Shown here: piece after piece, positions 8,319-17,157 of the stretch
Position numbering within the stretch: position 1 is the stretch's first letter
How the letters are laid out: every line of letters starts with the position of its first letter
Origin: a bacterium
Lineage (GTDB): Bacteria; Vulcanimicrobiota; Xenobia; Xenobiales; JADMJV01
Assembly: GCA_030149525.1 (NCBI GenBank)
Contig: JASBRJ010000327.1
Coordinates: forward strand, 1 to 64,000
Direction of reading: 5' to 3'
DNA: 64,000 nt
Notes under the pieces: generated by a model
What the model was told of the DNA's origin: nothing
The model's input: only the letters and a program-made list of their open reading frames with translations
The model's database searches: none
Program-made: the position numbers and the translations under genes

Positions 8319-9145
8319 GCGGCACCTTCGTGACGATAGCATGTCGCGCCGCCCACGGAGTATCGTTGGAGCTTCTGATTAAGGCCCAACAGAAGTTCAG
8401 AACCTCCCAGGATCAGATATCCTTGTGGGCACAGATGCTTTTGCAAGGAGCCGAGAATTCTCTGTTTGGTGGGGTTATCAAAGTAGATCAGGACATTCCG
8501 ACAGAGCAAGAGATCAAAGGTGCCGAGAAAAGCCGGTATTTCCAGCAGGTTGACCTTCTTAAAGGTCACCATGTCACGGATATCCTGACTGATCTCCCAG
8601 TCTCTACCCTTCTGCTTAAAATACTTGATGAGGAGTGGAGCCGGTAATCCACGGCTCACTTCAAGTTGAGTGTAGGTCCCCGCTCGGGCCTTCTCCAACA
8701 CCTTACCCTCTGCGATATCGGTGGCCAGAATCTTGACTCGCCAATTGTTCAGCTCAGGGAAGCGGTCCCGAATCGTCATGGCTAAGGAATAAGGCTCCTG
8801 ACCAGTTGAGCAAGCCGCGCACCAGATATTCAGCTGCTTCTTGCTCCGATTCTTCTCAATGAGATCGGGCAAAATATCCGTTGTGATGGCTCCGAAAGGC
8901 CCCGCATCCCGAAAGAAAGAGGTCTCGTTCGTGGTCATCGCCTCCAAGACCGCAACACTGACAGCTTTTTTGCCTCTGTGCAACTGCCCGATGAGGTTGG
9001 ATATTGAACTGATCTGCAAGGTGCGGCACACTTCGTTCAACCTGGCGGAGACAAGGTACTCCTTCCCTTCGCCCAGGTCGATTCCGGCCGTGCGATAGAG
9101 AAAATCCTTAAGCAGATTTAGCTCTCCAGTAGTTATCGATGGCAT
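8315..9145 (-). CDS. cheR: chemotaxis protein methyltransferase CheR
   Basis: A 276-residue SAM-dependent methyltransferase that methylates chemoreceptor glutamates. An N-terminal all-helical domain (FLYRTAGIDLGEGKEYLVSA, then TTNETSFFRD) is followed by the Rossmann domain with SAM motif WCAACSTGQEPYSLAM and the later motif LLLCRNVLIYFD. The length is typical. It pairs with CheB, which it overlaps by four bases. Confidence 0.95.
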   Translation of the reverse strand: MPSITTGELNLLKDFLYRTAGIDLGEGKEYLVSARLNEVCRTLQISSISNLIGQLHRGKKAVSVAVLEAMTTNETSFFRDAGPFGAITTDILPDLIEKNRSKKQLNIWCAACSTGQEPYSLAMTIRDRFPELNNWRVKILATDIAEGKVLEKARAGTYTQLEVSRGLPAPLLIKYFKQKGRDWEISQDIRDMVTFKKVNLLEIPAFLGTFDLLLCRNVLIYFDNPTKQRILGSLQKHLCPQGYLILGGSELLLGLNQKLQRYSVGGATCYRHEGAA

Positions 9146-9170
9146 AATCTCTCCGTCCCGCCCGAGCCTG

Positions 9171-9566
9171 TTAGGCTCTTGCCTTGGAAAACATCTCGTG
9201 ATCGGGCCCCAAAATGTTGCGTAGTCGATTCAGAAGCTCATCCGGCTGAAAGGGCTTCATCATATAGTCGTCACAGCCGGCTTCAATAGCCTGGACAATC
9301 TTGAACTGCTCGTTCTCCGTCGTGATCATCACAATCTTGGGAGCTGGAAATCCGGAGTCTCTGGCCAATTCTTGGACAAACTCCAATCCGTCCATGACCG
9401 GCATGTTCCAGTCGGTCAGGATGAGGTCACACCCACCCATGGAGCGGAAATTCTCCAGAGCGTCTTTTCCGTCGGCGGCCTCTCTGAGATTCACATCAAG
9501 TCCGTCGAAACACTTTCTGATCACCTTACGCACGAAGCGTGAGTCGTCAACAATCAGTACCTTCAT
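9171..9566 (-). CDS. cheY: CheY response regulator
   Basis: A 131-residue single-domain receiver: VDDSRFVRKV, phospho-acceptor Asp52 (LTDWNMPVMDG), Thr in ITTENE and Lys in MKPFQP. I chose ATG 9566 over the upstream TTG at 9578 because GGAGG sits six bases before the ATG and overlaps that TTG. It is encoded between cheW and cheR and is probably phosphorylated directly by CheA. Confidence 0.93.
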   Translation of the reverse strand: MKVLIVDDSRFVRKVIRKCFDGLDVNLREAADGKDALENFRSMGGCDLILTDWNMPVMDGLEFVQELARDSGFPAPKIVMITTENEQFKIVQAIEAGCDDYMMKPFQPDELLNRLRNILGPDHEMFSKARA

Positions 9567-9625
9567 TAATGCCTCCAAGCATTTGGTCTCACCACCCCAA
9601 CAGGACAGTGTCGCTCCGCTTAACT

Positions 9626-10072
9626 CTATGCAGCCTGTCCTCGGGCCTCGCCCGGGAAGAGCCGTTCAACATCCAGCACTGCCAACAGGCAGCCGTCAAG
9701 CTTATAGACACCGCTTACAAACTTCCGAGCCGGGCCGGAAACATTGTCGGGAGTGGGCTCCAGAGCGCTCTCGTTAACCGAGATCACATCACCCACGGCG
9801 TCGACTAGAAGGCTGACAGGGCCCTCGGAGGTTCGAATGACGACATTCATGGAGTTCTCATCGTTTTGAACGGGCGGCATGCCCATTCGCCGTCGTAGGT
9901 CGACCGCGGTCACGATCTGGCCACGAAGATTGATGAGACCCAAGACGGCTGCCGGCGACTGAGGCACCGGGGTCATTTCCTGACGAACCAGGATCTCTCG
10001 TACCTGCAGAACGTCTATCCCTAGATAGGTCTCGCCCAGGTAGAATGTTGTGTATTGAATGATTTGGCTCAC
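9626..10072 (-). CDS. cheW: chemotaxis coupling protein CheW
   Basis: A 148-residue CheW-domain protein (TTFYLGETYLGIDVLQVREI, VLGLINLRGQIVTAVDLRRR, VDAVGDVISV). It couples CheA to receptors. The start is GTG 10072, which overlaps the cheA stop as GTGA; GGGAGG lies seven bases upstream. A longer reading frame upstream falls inside cheA and is unlikely to be used. Confidence 0.93.
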   Translation of the reverse strand: MSQIIQYTTFYLGETYLGIDVLQVREILVRQEMTPVPQSPAAVLGLINLRGQIVTAVDLRRRMGMPPVQNDENSMNVVIRTSEGPVSLLVDAVGDVISVNESALEPTPDNVSGPARKFVSGVYKLDGCLLAVLDVERLFPGEARGQAA

Positions 10073-12729
10073 GCCGCACCTCCCATAACTAATCCGCTGC
10101 AAGCGGTTTCAATTTGCGGAGAGAGCTCACCGGGAGTGCGCCCATAAACCGCGAGGACGTTGTGGGGCACGTCGAACGACGCATTGCCCTGGTTAAATCC
10201 CACGACCGGCAGGTCCGGCCAGCCCTTCTTGAGGAAGCCGAACAGGTCGGCCGCCTCCTTCATTCCGAGGTCGAAGACGACGCAGTCAAACTCCCCGTTC
10301 TCCAGGTAGTGACTCAGCGCGTTTCGATTCTCCGCAGCGAAGACGCGGTGACCCTGGGTTTCCAGATGCGATCTTGCAAAGGAGGTGTGGAGACTCTGAT
10401 CTCCCACTATCAGCAGTCGACGCGAGCGTGGACCCGATTCCTCGGAGTCGAGCCAGTCCGGGATGGCCCCGGAGATAATGCCCTGGATATCCACCAGTGC
10501 TACCGCTCTGTCATCGATGATGGTGGACCCTAACAAACCGTGCATGCCTCCCACGGACTGTACCGGTCGATCTTGTTCCACCACGTCGAGAATGGTGTCG
10601 ACGGCGAGTCCCAGAGTCTTGTCCCCGTTGCGGAACACGAGAACCTGGAGCATCTCCGATTCCAAACTGGACCCCTGTCCCAACTCGTAGGAAAGATCCA
10701 GAAGCGGTAGCAGCATGTTGCGATAGTGAACCATTGGACGACCACTGACCATCTCCAGGCTGGAATTGGGAATCTCTTCCAGTCGAGAGACCAGTGACAA
10801 CGGAATCGCGTGTCTCTGTTCGGCAAGACTGAATAGGAGCAAAGATTGACCCGGGTGGTCTTCGACCTGTCCGGCAGCTTTGGCCTGACGGAAGTGCCTC
10901 TTCTCCTCAACCTCAAGCCTGGAAGTGGATGCCAATCCGGCCACGTCGAGAATCAGAGCGATTCGCCCATCGCCCATGATGGTCGCTCCGGCGTAGAGAT
11001 TGAGCGCCTTGAGCTCCTTGCTGAGGGGCTTGACCACAATCTCTTCCGTGTCTAAAACATCATCCACGATCAGGCCGAAGGTCAGATCGTCGGACCGAAT
11101 GACCACGATATTAACCTCGTCCCCGGGGGGCTTACAATCAAGACCCAGTGCATTTCTCAGCCTCAGCAGCGGCAGCAACTCGCCGCGCAACCGATAGACC
11201 TCGCCGCCATAGAGGCTCTCAATCATGTCGGCTGAAGGGAGGCGAACCATCTCTTGCAAGCTGACTTGAGGGATGGCATAGCGTTGTTTTCCACAAATGA
11301 CCACCAGCGCCGGAACGATGGCGAGAGTGAGAGGCAAACGGAGACGAACGATCGTTCCTTCACCCGCCTTCGACTGAATGTCGATGGTTCCGCCGATGCT
11401 CTCGGTGGAAGTCTTCACCACGTCCATTCCCACTCCGCGACCGGAGAGATTGGTAATCTTCTCTGCAGTAGAGAAGCCCGGTTGAAAGAGAAGGTTGATG
11501 ACCTCTCTATCGGGGAGAATCTCGGCCTCGTCCCGACTCAGAAGACCGCGCTGGACAGCCCGTTCTCGGACTCGCGCCAGATCGACGCCACGACCGTCGT
11601 CGATGAACTCGATAGTGACCTGGCCACCTTCGTGAAACGCTCTGATATGAATGGTACCGTGATCGGTTTTGCCCAAAGCTCGCCGGTCCGACGGAGTCTC
11701 CAGTCCGTGGTCGATGGAGTTTCTAAGAATGTGGGTGAGAGGATCCTTGATGGCTTCCAGAATGGTCCTGTCGAGGCCCGTCTCTTCCCCTTCCATCGTC
11801 AGTCGAACTTCTTTGCCTGTCTGGGCTGCCAGGTCCCTGACCAATCGCGGAAACTTCTTGAGAATCGTATCGATGGGTTGCATCCGAGCCTGGAGAATGT
11901 TGTCCTGCAGTTCACTGGTGACCAGATTGATCCGCTGGCAAGCCACCTCCATTCCAGGGTTCTCTTTGGCAGCGGCGAGCTGGAGCAACTGATTTCGAGA
12001 TAAGACCAACTCACCAACCAGATTCATCAGTTTATCGAGTAGTTCGACCTTAACTCGAATCTGTTTGCCGGCTGCCTGACGGGCCGTGGGTTCCACGGTG
12101 GGCGAGTCGGACTTAACTTTACCGCTCTCCTCAGCCTTCCCCACGGCCGGCTTATCGAGAGCGGCCATCAGTTGCGCCTGGAAGGCCTCCATCTCTTTCA
12201 ACTCGGGCGACGCTTCCGTCTCCTGATTGTCTTCCGACTCAAACTCTGTGTCTTCCCTCATCGGCGTTTCGGCCTCCTCAATCTCTAACTCTTCCGCTTC
12301 CGGCGTGGTCACTTCTTCGTGTTCGCTTCCACCTTTGGCAGCTGAAGAGTTCGCTGCCTCAAGCCTTTCAAGAAGTTCCTCGCAACAGTGGGTTCCCTCG
12401 GTCATCTCCGATTCGAGCGAGCCAAGGATAGACTTCACCATGTCTGCTGTCTCAAGCAGAAGGTCAATCAGCCCCTGATCCACCTCCAGTTCACCCTGCC
12501 AAACAGAAGAGAGCAAACTCTCGGCGTGGTGGGTGATCGACTCCAGTTTGGGTAGATTCAAGAAACCTGCCCCCCCTTTGAGCGTGTGCATCACTCGAAA
12601 GATTCCTTCAACCCGTTTGACGTCCTCAGAATCTTCCTCGAGGTGAACGAATTCCTGGTCAAGGGTCTCGATCTGTTCCCAACCCTCCACCAGAAAATCA
12701 TTAAGCATCTCTTCGTCGATTTCGCTCAT
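10069..12729 (-). CDS. cheA: chemotaxis histidine kinase CheA with two CheW-like domains and a receiver-like tail
   Basis: The protein starts at ATG 12729, eight bases after GGAGG, giving 886 residues. Domains in order: HPt with phospho-site His48 (FRVMHTLKGGAG); a long acidic linker (about 110-220); the dimerisation helices (KVELLDKLMNLVGELVLSRN); an ATPase domain with N-box ILRNSIDHGLE and G1 IDDGRGVDL; a CheW-like domain; a second CheW-like domain (LLLFSLAEQRHAIPLSLVSR); and a C-terminal receiver-like domain (RRLLIVGDQSLH, VVFDLGM). In that last domain the acidic pocket is weakened, so it may not be phosphorylated. The kinase passes phosphate to CheY and CheB. It is first in its operon. 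The frame stays open to 12888, but that start has no good ribosome site. Confidence 0.93.
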   Translation of the reverse strand: MSEIDEEMLNDFLVEGWEQIETLDQEFVHLEEDSEDVKRVEGIFRVMHTLKGGAGFLNLPKLESITHHAESLLSSVWQGELEVDQGLIDLLLETADMVKSILGSLESEMTEGTHCCEELLERLEAANSSAAKGGSEHEEVTTPEAEELEIEEAETPMREDTEFESEDNQETEASPELKEMEAFQAQLMAALDKPAVGKAEESGKVKSDSPTVEPTARQAAGKQIRVKVELLDKLMNLVGELVLSRNQLLQLAAAKENPGMEVACQRINLVTSELQDNILQARMQPIDTILKKFPRLVRDLAAQTGKEVRLTMEGEETGLDRTILEAIKDPLTHILRNSIDHGLETPSDRRALGKTDHGTIHIRAFHEGGQVTIEFIDDGRGVDLARVRERAVQRGLLSRDEAEILPDREVINLLFQPGFSTAEKITNLSGRGVGMDVVKTSTESIGGTIDIQSKAGEGTIVRLRLPLTLAIVPALVVICGKQRYAIPQVSLQEMVRLPSADMIESLYGGEVYRLRGELLPLLRLRNALGLDCKPPGDEVNIVVIRSDDLTFGLIVDDVLDTEEIVVKPLSKELKALNLYAGATIMGDGRIALILDVAGLASTSRLEVEEKRHFRQAKAAGQVEDHPGQSLLLFSLAEQRHAIPLSLVSRLEEIPNSSLEMVSGRPMVHYRNMLLPLLDLSYELGQGSSLESEMLQVLVFRNGDKTLGLAVDTILDVVEQDRPVQSVGGMHGLLGSTIIDDRAVALVDIQGIISGAIPDWLDSEESGPRSRRLLIVGDQSLHTSFARSHLETQGHRVFAAENRNALSHYLENGEFDCVVFDLGMKEAADLFGFLKKGWPDLPVVGFNQGNASFDVPHNVLAVYGRTPGELSPQIETACSGLVMGGAA

Positions 12730-13249
12730 TAAAAAAACCTCCGGTCTCGGAAGTGCGCCCAACGGGTAGTCTTTCATACTCGCTTCATACTCATGCCGGG
12801 AGGGAGGTTGCCCAACCGCTCTTGGGGCTAAGGGATTTGCGAGAAAGCGCTTGCTACGTTGCTCAGCGACACGTCCTACCCCATTCATCGACAGTGGTGA
12901 AAAAGAATTAAGGGAAAAGTATTAGGAATTTCATGACAACTTCCGTCAGAACCTCATGATCCTGGGAGTCCTCAAGCCTCTATCGCCTGGAACCCGACCG
13001 AACTCCATCTGACCTGTCTATTTGAGAAGGAAATTCCCCCCTATATTAACGCCCGGCCTCGGCGAACCATTCGACGTAAAAGCATTTCGGAAAGAGACTT
13101 AATTCTCGGATGGGCTGGTCGATAGAGAAAGTGTCGACACCTGGCTGGGGGATAGCCGGGCGCGGGTCGGAGAGCCCTTCAAAGGGGAGATTCTCGACTC
13201 AAAAATTCAAACATCCTCAAGCTTAAAAACAATTGGAAAGAGGAAGACA
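12730..13249. other. intergenic region between cheA and the chemoreceptor gene
   Basis: About 520 bases between divergent genes. No gene is visible apart from the unlikely N-terminal extension of cheA. On the minus strand, TTAA, 15 bases, GTCGATGA (12885-12911) is a weak sigma-28-like match, 6 of 8 at the -10, that could start cheA transcription; a start there would exclude the longer cheA form. Nothing convincing is seen for the plus-strand receptor gene. Confidence 0.4.
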
Positions 13250-14986
13250 TTGCCTACCAAAACCGCTAAAACGAACGGAACAAACGGTGTCCACACTGAA
13301 AATGGAGTCCACACGGGAGCGCTGCCGGTTATCGAAGACAACTCGGCGCAGAACCTCAGTGCACTCACTCAAGTGGTCGCTAAACTGGCCGAAGCCAAGA
13401 ACTCGCGCGAGGCCGCCAATCTGACGCTTCAAACTGTAAGAGAAATGTTCAACTGGGACTATGCAGCTTACTATGAATTCAACCACGCCGACGGCAATCT
13501 CAAGTTCGCCCAGGACTCGGGATTCGTGAGTTCAAGCTTTCGACAAGCTTTGTCGGAGAGTGGAGTAAGAAAAGGCTCTGGATTCTCAGGTGAAGTTTGG
13601 GCCGCCAAAAGTTTCGACTTCACTTCAGACATGTCTATGCTCGGTGGCTCCAAAGGACGCCAAGCCGCCAACGAGGGACTCGGCTGCTGTATGGCCTTTC
13701 CGGTAGTCGTCGACAATGAAGTCAAGGCCCTTTACGAGTTTTACTCCAACATGGATAACAGCGGTTCATTGTCGTTGCGGGAATGTATGACGGCGGTTGG
13801 TCAGCTTGTTTCTAAGACCGTACAGGACATGGATGGACGGGCTCGCCTTCAGGCCATGGCAGACAACGCTCCTATCAATATGATGACCTGTGATCTCGAC
13901 CTCACAGTCACCTACATGAATCCCGCCTCCATCAAGACTCTTAGCGCCCTGGAACACCTGTTGCCGGTCAGAGCCAACGATATTGTGGGCAAGAGCATCG
14001 ACATTTTCCACAAACACCCCGAGCATCAGCGAAAAATGCTTGCCGACCCTTCAAATCTTCCTCACCACGCCAAAATCCGACTGGGTGACAACATTCTGAA
14101 CCTGGAAGTCTCGGCCATCCGCGACGACCGCGGCGAATATGTTGGAACCCTTCTGACCTGGGCCGTGATCACAGAGAGTGAGGCGATGCGTGCGGCGGTG
14201 GAGCAAAAAGCCGAAGCACTTTCGCAGGCCGCCGATAAGTTAAAGCACATTGCCACTAGCATGGCGGAGTCATCCAGTCTGTCTGCGACTCAAGCCACCG
14301 GAGCCCGTGGTTCCAGCGAGGAAGTCACCGACAACATTAACTCCGTCGCCACCGCTACCGAACAGATGGCCTCCTGCATCCGAGAGATCTCTCAGAACTC
14401 CAGCCAGGCCGCTGAAGTGGCGGGTAATGCAGTGAACGTAGCCAACGAGACCAACAAAACAATCGCCAAACTGGGGGAAAGCTCCACCGAGATCGGCAAA
14501 GTAATAAAGGTTATTACTACGATTGCTCAGCAAACCAATTTGCTGGCTTTGAATGCCACCATCGAGGCAGCTCGAGCCGGTGAAGCGGGACGGGGCTTCG
14601 CGGTTGTAGCGAATGAGGTCAAGGAACTGGCCAAAGAGACTGCCAAAGCCACTGAAGACATCTCCCAGAAGATTCAGACCATCCAGGAGGACAGTCAGGG
14701 TGCCGTTCAAGCCATCGCCGAAATCACAACGATCATCAACGACATCTCCGACATCGCCTGCTCCATCGCCGGCGCCGTAGAAGAGCAATCGGCTACCACA
14801 ACCGAAATCAGCCGAAATGTCGTCGACGCCGCCCGAGGCTCGGCTGAAATCACCGAAGCCCTTAACAATGTCGCCCAGGCCGCGAACGCCGGAAGCGAAG
14901 GAGCCTCCGAGGCTCTCGAATCCTCCAGCACCCTCACAGCACTGGCCGGCGAACTCGAAGAGTTACTACACCGCTTCAAGCAATAG
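13250..14986 (+). CDS. soluble methyl-accepting chemotaxis protein (GAF-PAS-MA)
   Basis: A 578-residue chemoreceptor with no membrane segment or signal peptide, so it probably acts in the cytoplasm. Residues about 45-195 look like a GAF domain, about 200-310 like a PAS domain, and about 320-578 form the signalling domain with the receptor hairpin tip ([20 protein letters not shown], then [18 protein letters not shown]). The tip binds CheA and CheW. The start is TTG at 13250 after AGAGGAAG. It faces away from cheA, and a clear terminator follows. Confidence 0.9.
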   Translation: MPTKTAKTNGTNGVHTENGVHTGALPVIEDNSAQNLSALTQVVAKLAEAKNSREAANLTLQTVREMFNWDYAAYYEFNHADGNLKFAQDSGFVSSSFRQALSESGVRKGSGFSGEVWAAKSFDFTSDMSMLGGSKGRQAANEGLGCCMAFPVVVDNEVKALYEFYSNMDNSGSLSLRECMTAVGQLVSKTVQDMDGRARLQAMADNAPINMMTCDLDLTVTYMNPASIKTLSALEHLLPVRANDIVGKSIDIFHKHPEHQRKMLADPSNLPHHAKIRLGDNILNLEVSAIRDDRGEYVGTLLTWAVITESEAMRAAVEQKAEALSQAADKLKHIATSMAESSSLSATQATGARGSSEEVTDNINSVATATEQMASCIREISQNSSQAAEVAGNAVNVANETNKTIAKLGESSTEIGKVIKVITTIAQQTNLLALNATIEAARAGEAGRGFAVVANEVKELAKETAKATEDISQKIQTIQEDSQGAVQAIAEITTIINDISDIACSIAGAVEEQSATTTEISRNVVDAARGSAEITEALNNVAQAANAGSEGASEALESSSTLTALAGELEELLHRFKQ

Positions 14987-15006
14987 TAACAACCGCATTC
15001 CAATCC

Positions 15007-15039
15007 AAGTGGCTCGGGTTTCCGGGCCACTTTATTTTT
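15007..15039 (+). terminator. rho-independent terminator after the chemoreceptor gene
   Basis: AAGTGGC (15007-15013) pairs with GCCACTT (15026-15032), with an inner CGG/CCG pairing, and is followed by TATTTTT. It lies 20 bases after the stop codon. Confidence 0.85.
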
Positions 15040-15200
15040 GGGGTCCGTATAGGCGCCTTCAGGATCGGACCGGGCGAAACACGACGTCCTCTGGTTGTCC
15101 AGGGAACCCAGCAGTTCTAGTGTCGCGGACTCTAGGCACTTCCGTGCCTCGGGTCGGCGGCTTGGGCTCGGGTCGATGGCTTGGGCTCTCGCAACCCGAA

Positions 15201-15715
15201 CAATTCCGCACCGTCCCGCATGCAAGCCTTTAGGCGCTACGAAGTTTCGTGCCGCTCCGTGTTGAATTGACCCAACTCGTGCCGCAACTCGACGCCTTAG
15301 CCCCGCGAAACTCAAACAATTCCACACCATCCCGCATGGGCATGCCGCCCCGTGTGGAATTGACTCAACTCATACCGCAACTCGACGCCTTAGAACCCCA
15401 AAACCCGGAGAATTCCGCACCATCCCGCATGCAAGCCTTTAGGCGCTACGAAGTTTCATGCCGGTCCGTGTGGAATTCACTCAACTCGTACCGCAACCCG
15501 ACGGCTTGGGCCAGGCTCTATGGTTTGAGCTCTCGCAACCCAAACAGTTCCACACCATCCCGCATGCTCATGCCGCTCCGTGTGGAATTGACTCAACTCG
15601 TGCCGCAACTCGAGGCCTAAACCCGCAATACCCAACCAGCACCTCAACTCGACGCCTTCCGCAAAACCCGAACCCGCTTCTCAACTGGATGCCCTAGCCC
15701 GGCGAAACTGAGCTA
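15201..15715. repeat. left cluster of palindromic repeats (four units)
   Basis: Each unit has inverted arms CAATTCCACAC and GTGTGGAATTG around a loop containing CATCCCGCATGCTCATGCCG or a variant. Units lie at 15201-15269 (long loop), 15317-15362, 15411-15477 (long loop) and 15545-15590. Each is followed by a conserved spacer (ACTCAACTCGTGCCGCAACT then CGACGCC). The two long-loop units share an insert with GCAAGCCTTTAGGCGCTACG. Arms vary at one or two bases between units, partly compensated. No protein-coding gene is seen from 15040 to 15717. Confidence 0.85.
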
Positions 15716-15717
15716 TG

Positions 15718-16512
15718 CTAGCTTGCTCTTCGACTTCTTGTCAGATCTTGACACAGTGAAATGACGTCTTGCGCACGAAATCTCGTCACCGGTAGCCCCA
15801 GCTCCCTTTCCCGTTCCAAATCGCTTGCTGGGTCATGGCCCCGACCATCAAGTTCGATGACCGACCAACTACCGTCCCAACGGAGTATGTCGACTCTCAT
15901 AACCCTCGAAAGATAGAAACTGACCTGAAAAAAGTGAAAGCTACCATCCAAAACAAAACAAGGCCTCGGATTGAGTCCGGTCAACCTCCGTCCCGTGTCG
16001 TCTACGATCGGCTGATGCAGTCGACCTAGAGTTTCCGGAGCAATCAAGGCAGATTTCGCTCCACTCGCCTGAAGAAAAAGAAGATAAAGAGCCTCAAGCC
16101 AAGATTCACATGAAATACGATGAGAAATTGCCCGACAAGCATCCGAGTCCTCTCTGCTATGCACCATTGAAGTTAGTTGGGCTGTGAGTATTGGCACTCG
16201 CCGTCGGCAAGCATTATATCGCGTATGAGTCGTTCGGTCTTGATTGCTGAAATAAGGCTTTCGACACTCTACTAGTCTGGCCCCATTGCTAAGAAGCGTC
16301 CTTGTGATTGAGTAGGGAGGCACAAAGCAATCACCCAATCCAAGTAGCGCCGAGAGCTTTTTCTTCTCGTTATTCGTTGGGCGACGATGCCCACATTCAA
16401 GGTTGGACCAGCGGGTTTGAGAAATTCCTATCAGCTCGCCCGCCTGTTTTTGAGTCAATGACAACTCCAGCCGGCGCTCTCTCATTCTTAAGCAAAAAAG
16501 CGGTTTAAACAT
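15718..16512 (-). CDS. XRE-type HTH protein with a C-terminal nuclease-like domain
   Basis: 264 residues. Residues about 10-58 form an XRE/Cro-type helix-turn-helix (SLTQKQAGELIGISQTRWSN, then LECGHRRP). The middle 130 residues are Arg- and Cys-rich and unrecognised. The last 70 residues (RVDILRW, then VIELDGRGHDPASDLERERE, then LPVTRFRAQDV) resemble the DUF559/Vsr-like branch of the PD-(D/E)XK nuclease fold, with a D...ExD arrangement and the usual trailing R-x-R-F-type strand. No strong ribosome site is seen; ATG 16485 is an alternative start. It sits alone between two clusters of the same palindromic repeat, with a perfect inverted repeat just upstream. Function is inferred, not known: perhaps a sequence-specific nuclease or an orphan regulator. 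Confidence 0.6.
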   Translation of the reverse strand: MFKPLFCLRMRERRLELSLTQKQAGELIGISQTRWSNLECGHRRPTNNEKKKLSALLGLGDCFVPPYSITRTLLSNGARLVECRKPYFSNQDRTTHTRYNACRRRVPILTAQLTSMVHSREDSDACRAISHRISCESWLEALYLLFLQASGAKSALIAPETLGRLHQPIVDDTGRRLTGLNPRPCFVLDGSFHFFQVSFYLSRVMRVDILRWDGSWSVIELDGRGHDPASDLERERELGLPVTRFRAQDVISLCQDLTRSRRAS

Positions 16513-16538
16513 GCTCTAAGACTAACCGGCAAATTTAT

Positions 16539-16563
16539 CATCAATATTTCCAACATATTGATG
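16539..16563. promoter_or_regulatory. perfect inverted repeat upstream of the XRE-type gene (candidate operator)
   Basis: CATCAATAT and ATATTGATG form a 9-bp perfect inverted repeat with a 7-base spacer, in a locally AT-rich stretch 27 bases upstream of the gene start. XRE-type proteins commonly bind such sites and repress their own gene. Confidence 0.5.
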
Positions 16564-16650
16564 TTCTATGAAGACCAGTTTGCTAAAGTATTAACAACCC
16601 TGATTTGTCGATGCTTGAGACGTCTCTAAACCCAACCCCAAAACCCGAAG

Positions 16651-17060
16651 AATTCCGCACCATCCCGCGTGGTCATGCCGCTCCGTTTGGAATTGACTCA
16701 ACCCGTGTCGCAATCCGAGTCCTAAACCCCGCAAGCGCCTCAACTCGCCGCCTTAGCCCCGCGAAACCCAAACAATTCCGCACCATCCCGCATGCTCATG
16801 CCGCTCCGTGTGGAATTGACTCAACTCGTGCCGCAACTCGATGCCTCAACCCCACAAAAACCCGAAACCGCGCCTCGACTCCACCCTCAACACCCCGAAA
16901 CCCAAACAATTCCACACCATCCCGCATGCTCATGCCGCTCCGTGTGGAATTGACTCCACCCGCACCGCAACTCGACGCCTCAACCCCACAAAACCCGAAC
17001 CCGCACCGCAACTCGACGCCTTAACCCCACAAAACCCAACCACCACCTCAACTCAACACC
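16651..17060. repeat. right cluster of palindromic repeats (three units plus spacer copies)
   Basis: The same repeat family and orientation as the left cluster: units at 16651-16694, 16773-16818 and 16907-16952, followed by two further copies of the spacer motif (GCACCGCAACTCGACGCC type) to about 17025. There is no gene between 16564 and the csrA-kinase stop at 17158. Confidence 0.85.
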
Positions 17061-17157
17061 CCAACCCCCCACCATTCCACGACGAACTGTGAGTTCACAT
17101 ACGAAAAAGAAGCCCTGACGAGCTTCTTTCCTAAACTCCAACTGAACCGGTTCGGCT

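Noticed and set aside
12730-12888. N-terminal 53-residue extension of CheA
   Set aside because: It has no ribosome site. ATG 12729 follows GGAGG at eight bases and the HPt domain starts there.
15201-17060. CRISPR array
   Set aside because: The repeats are spaced irregularly, the spacers are themselves conserved, the loops vary in length and there are no cas genes.
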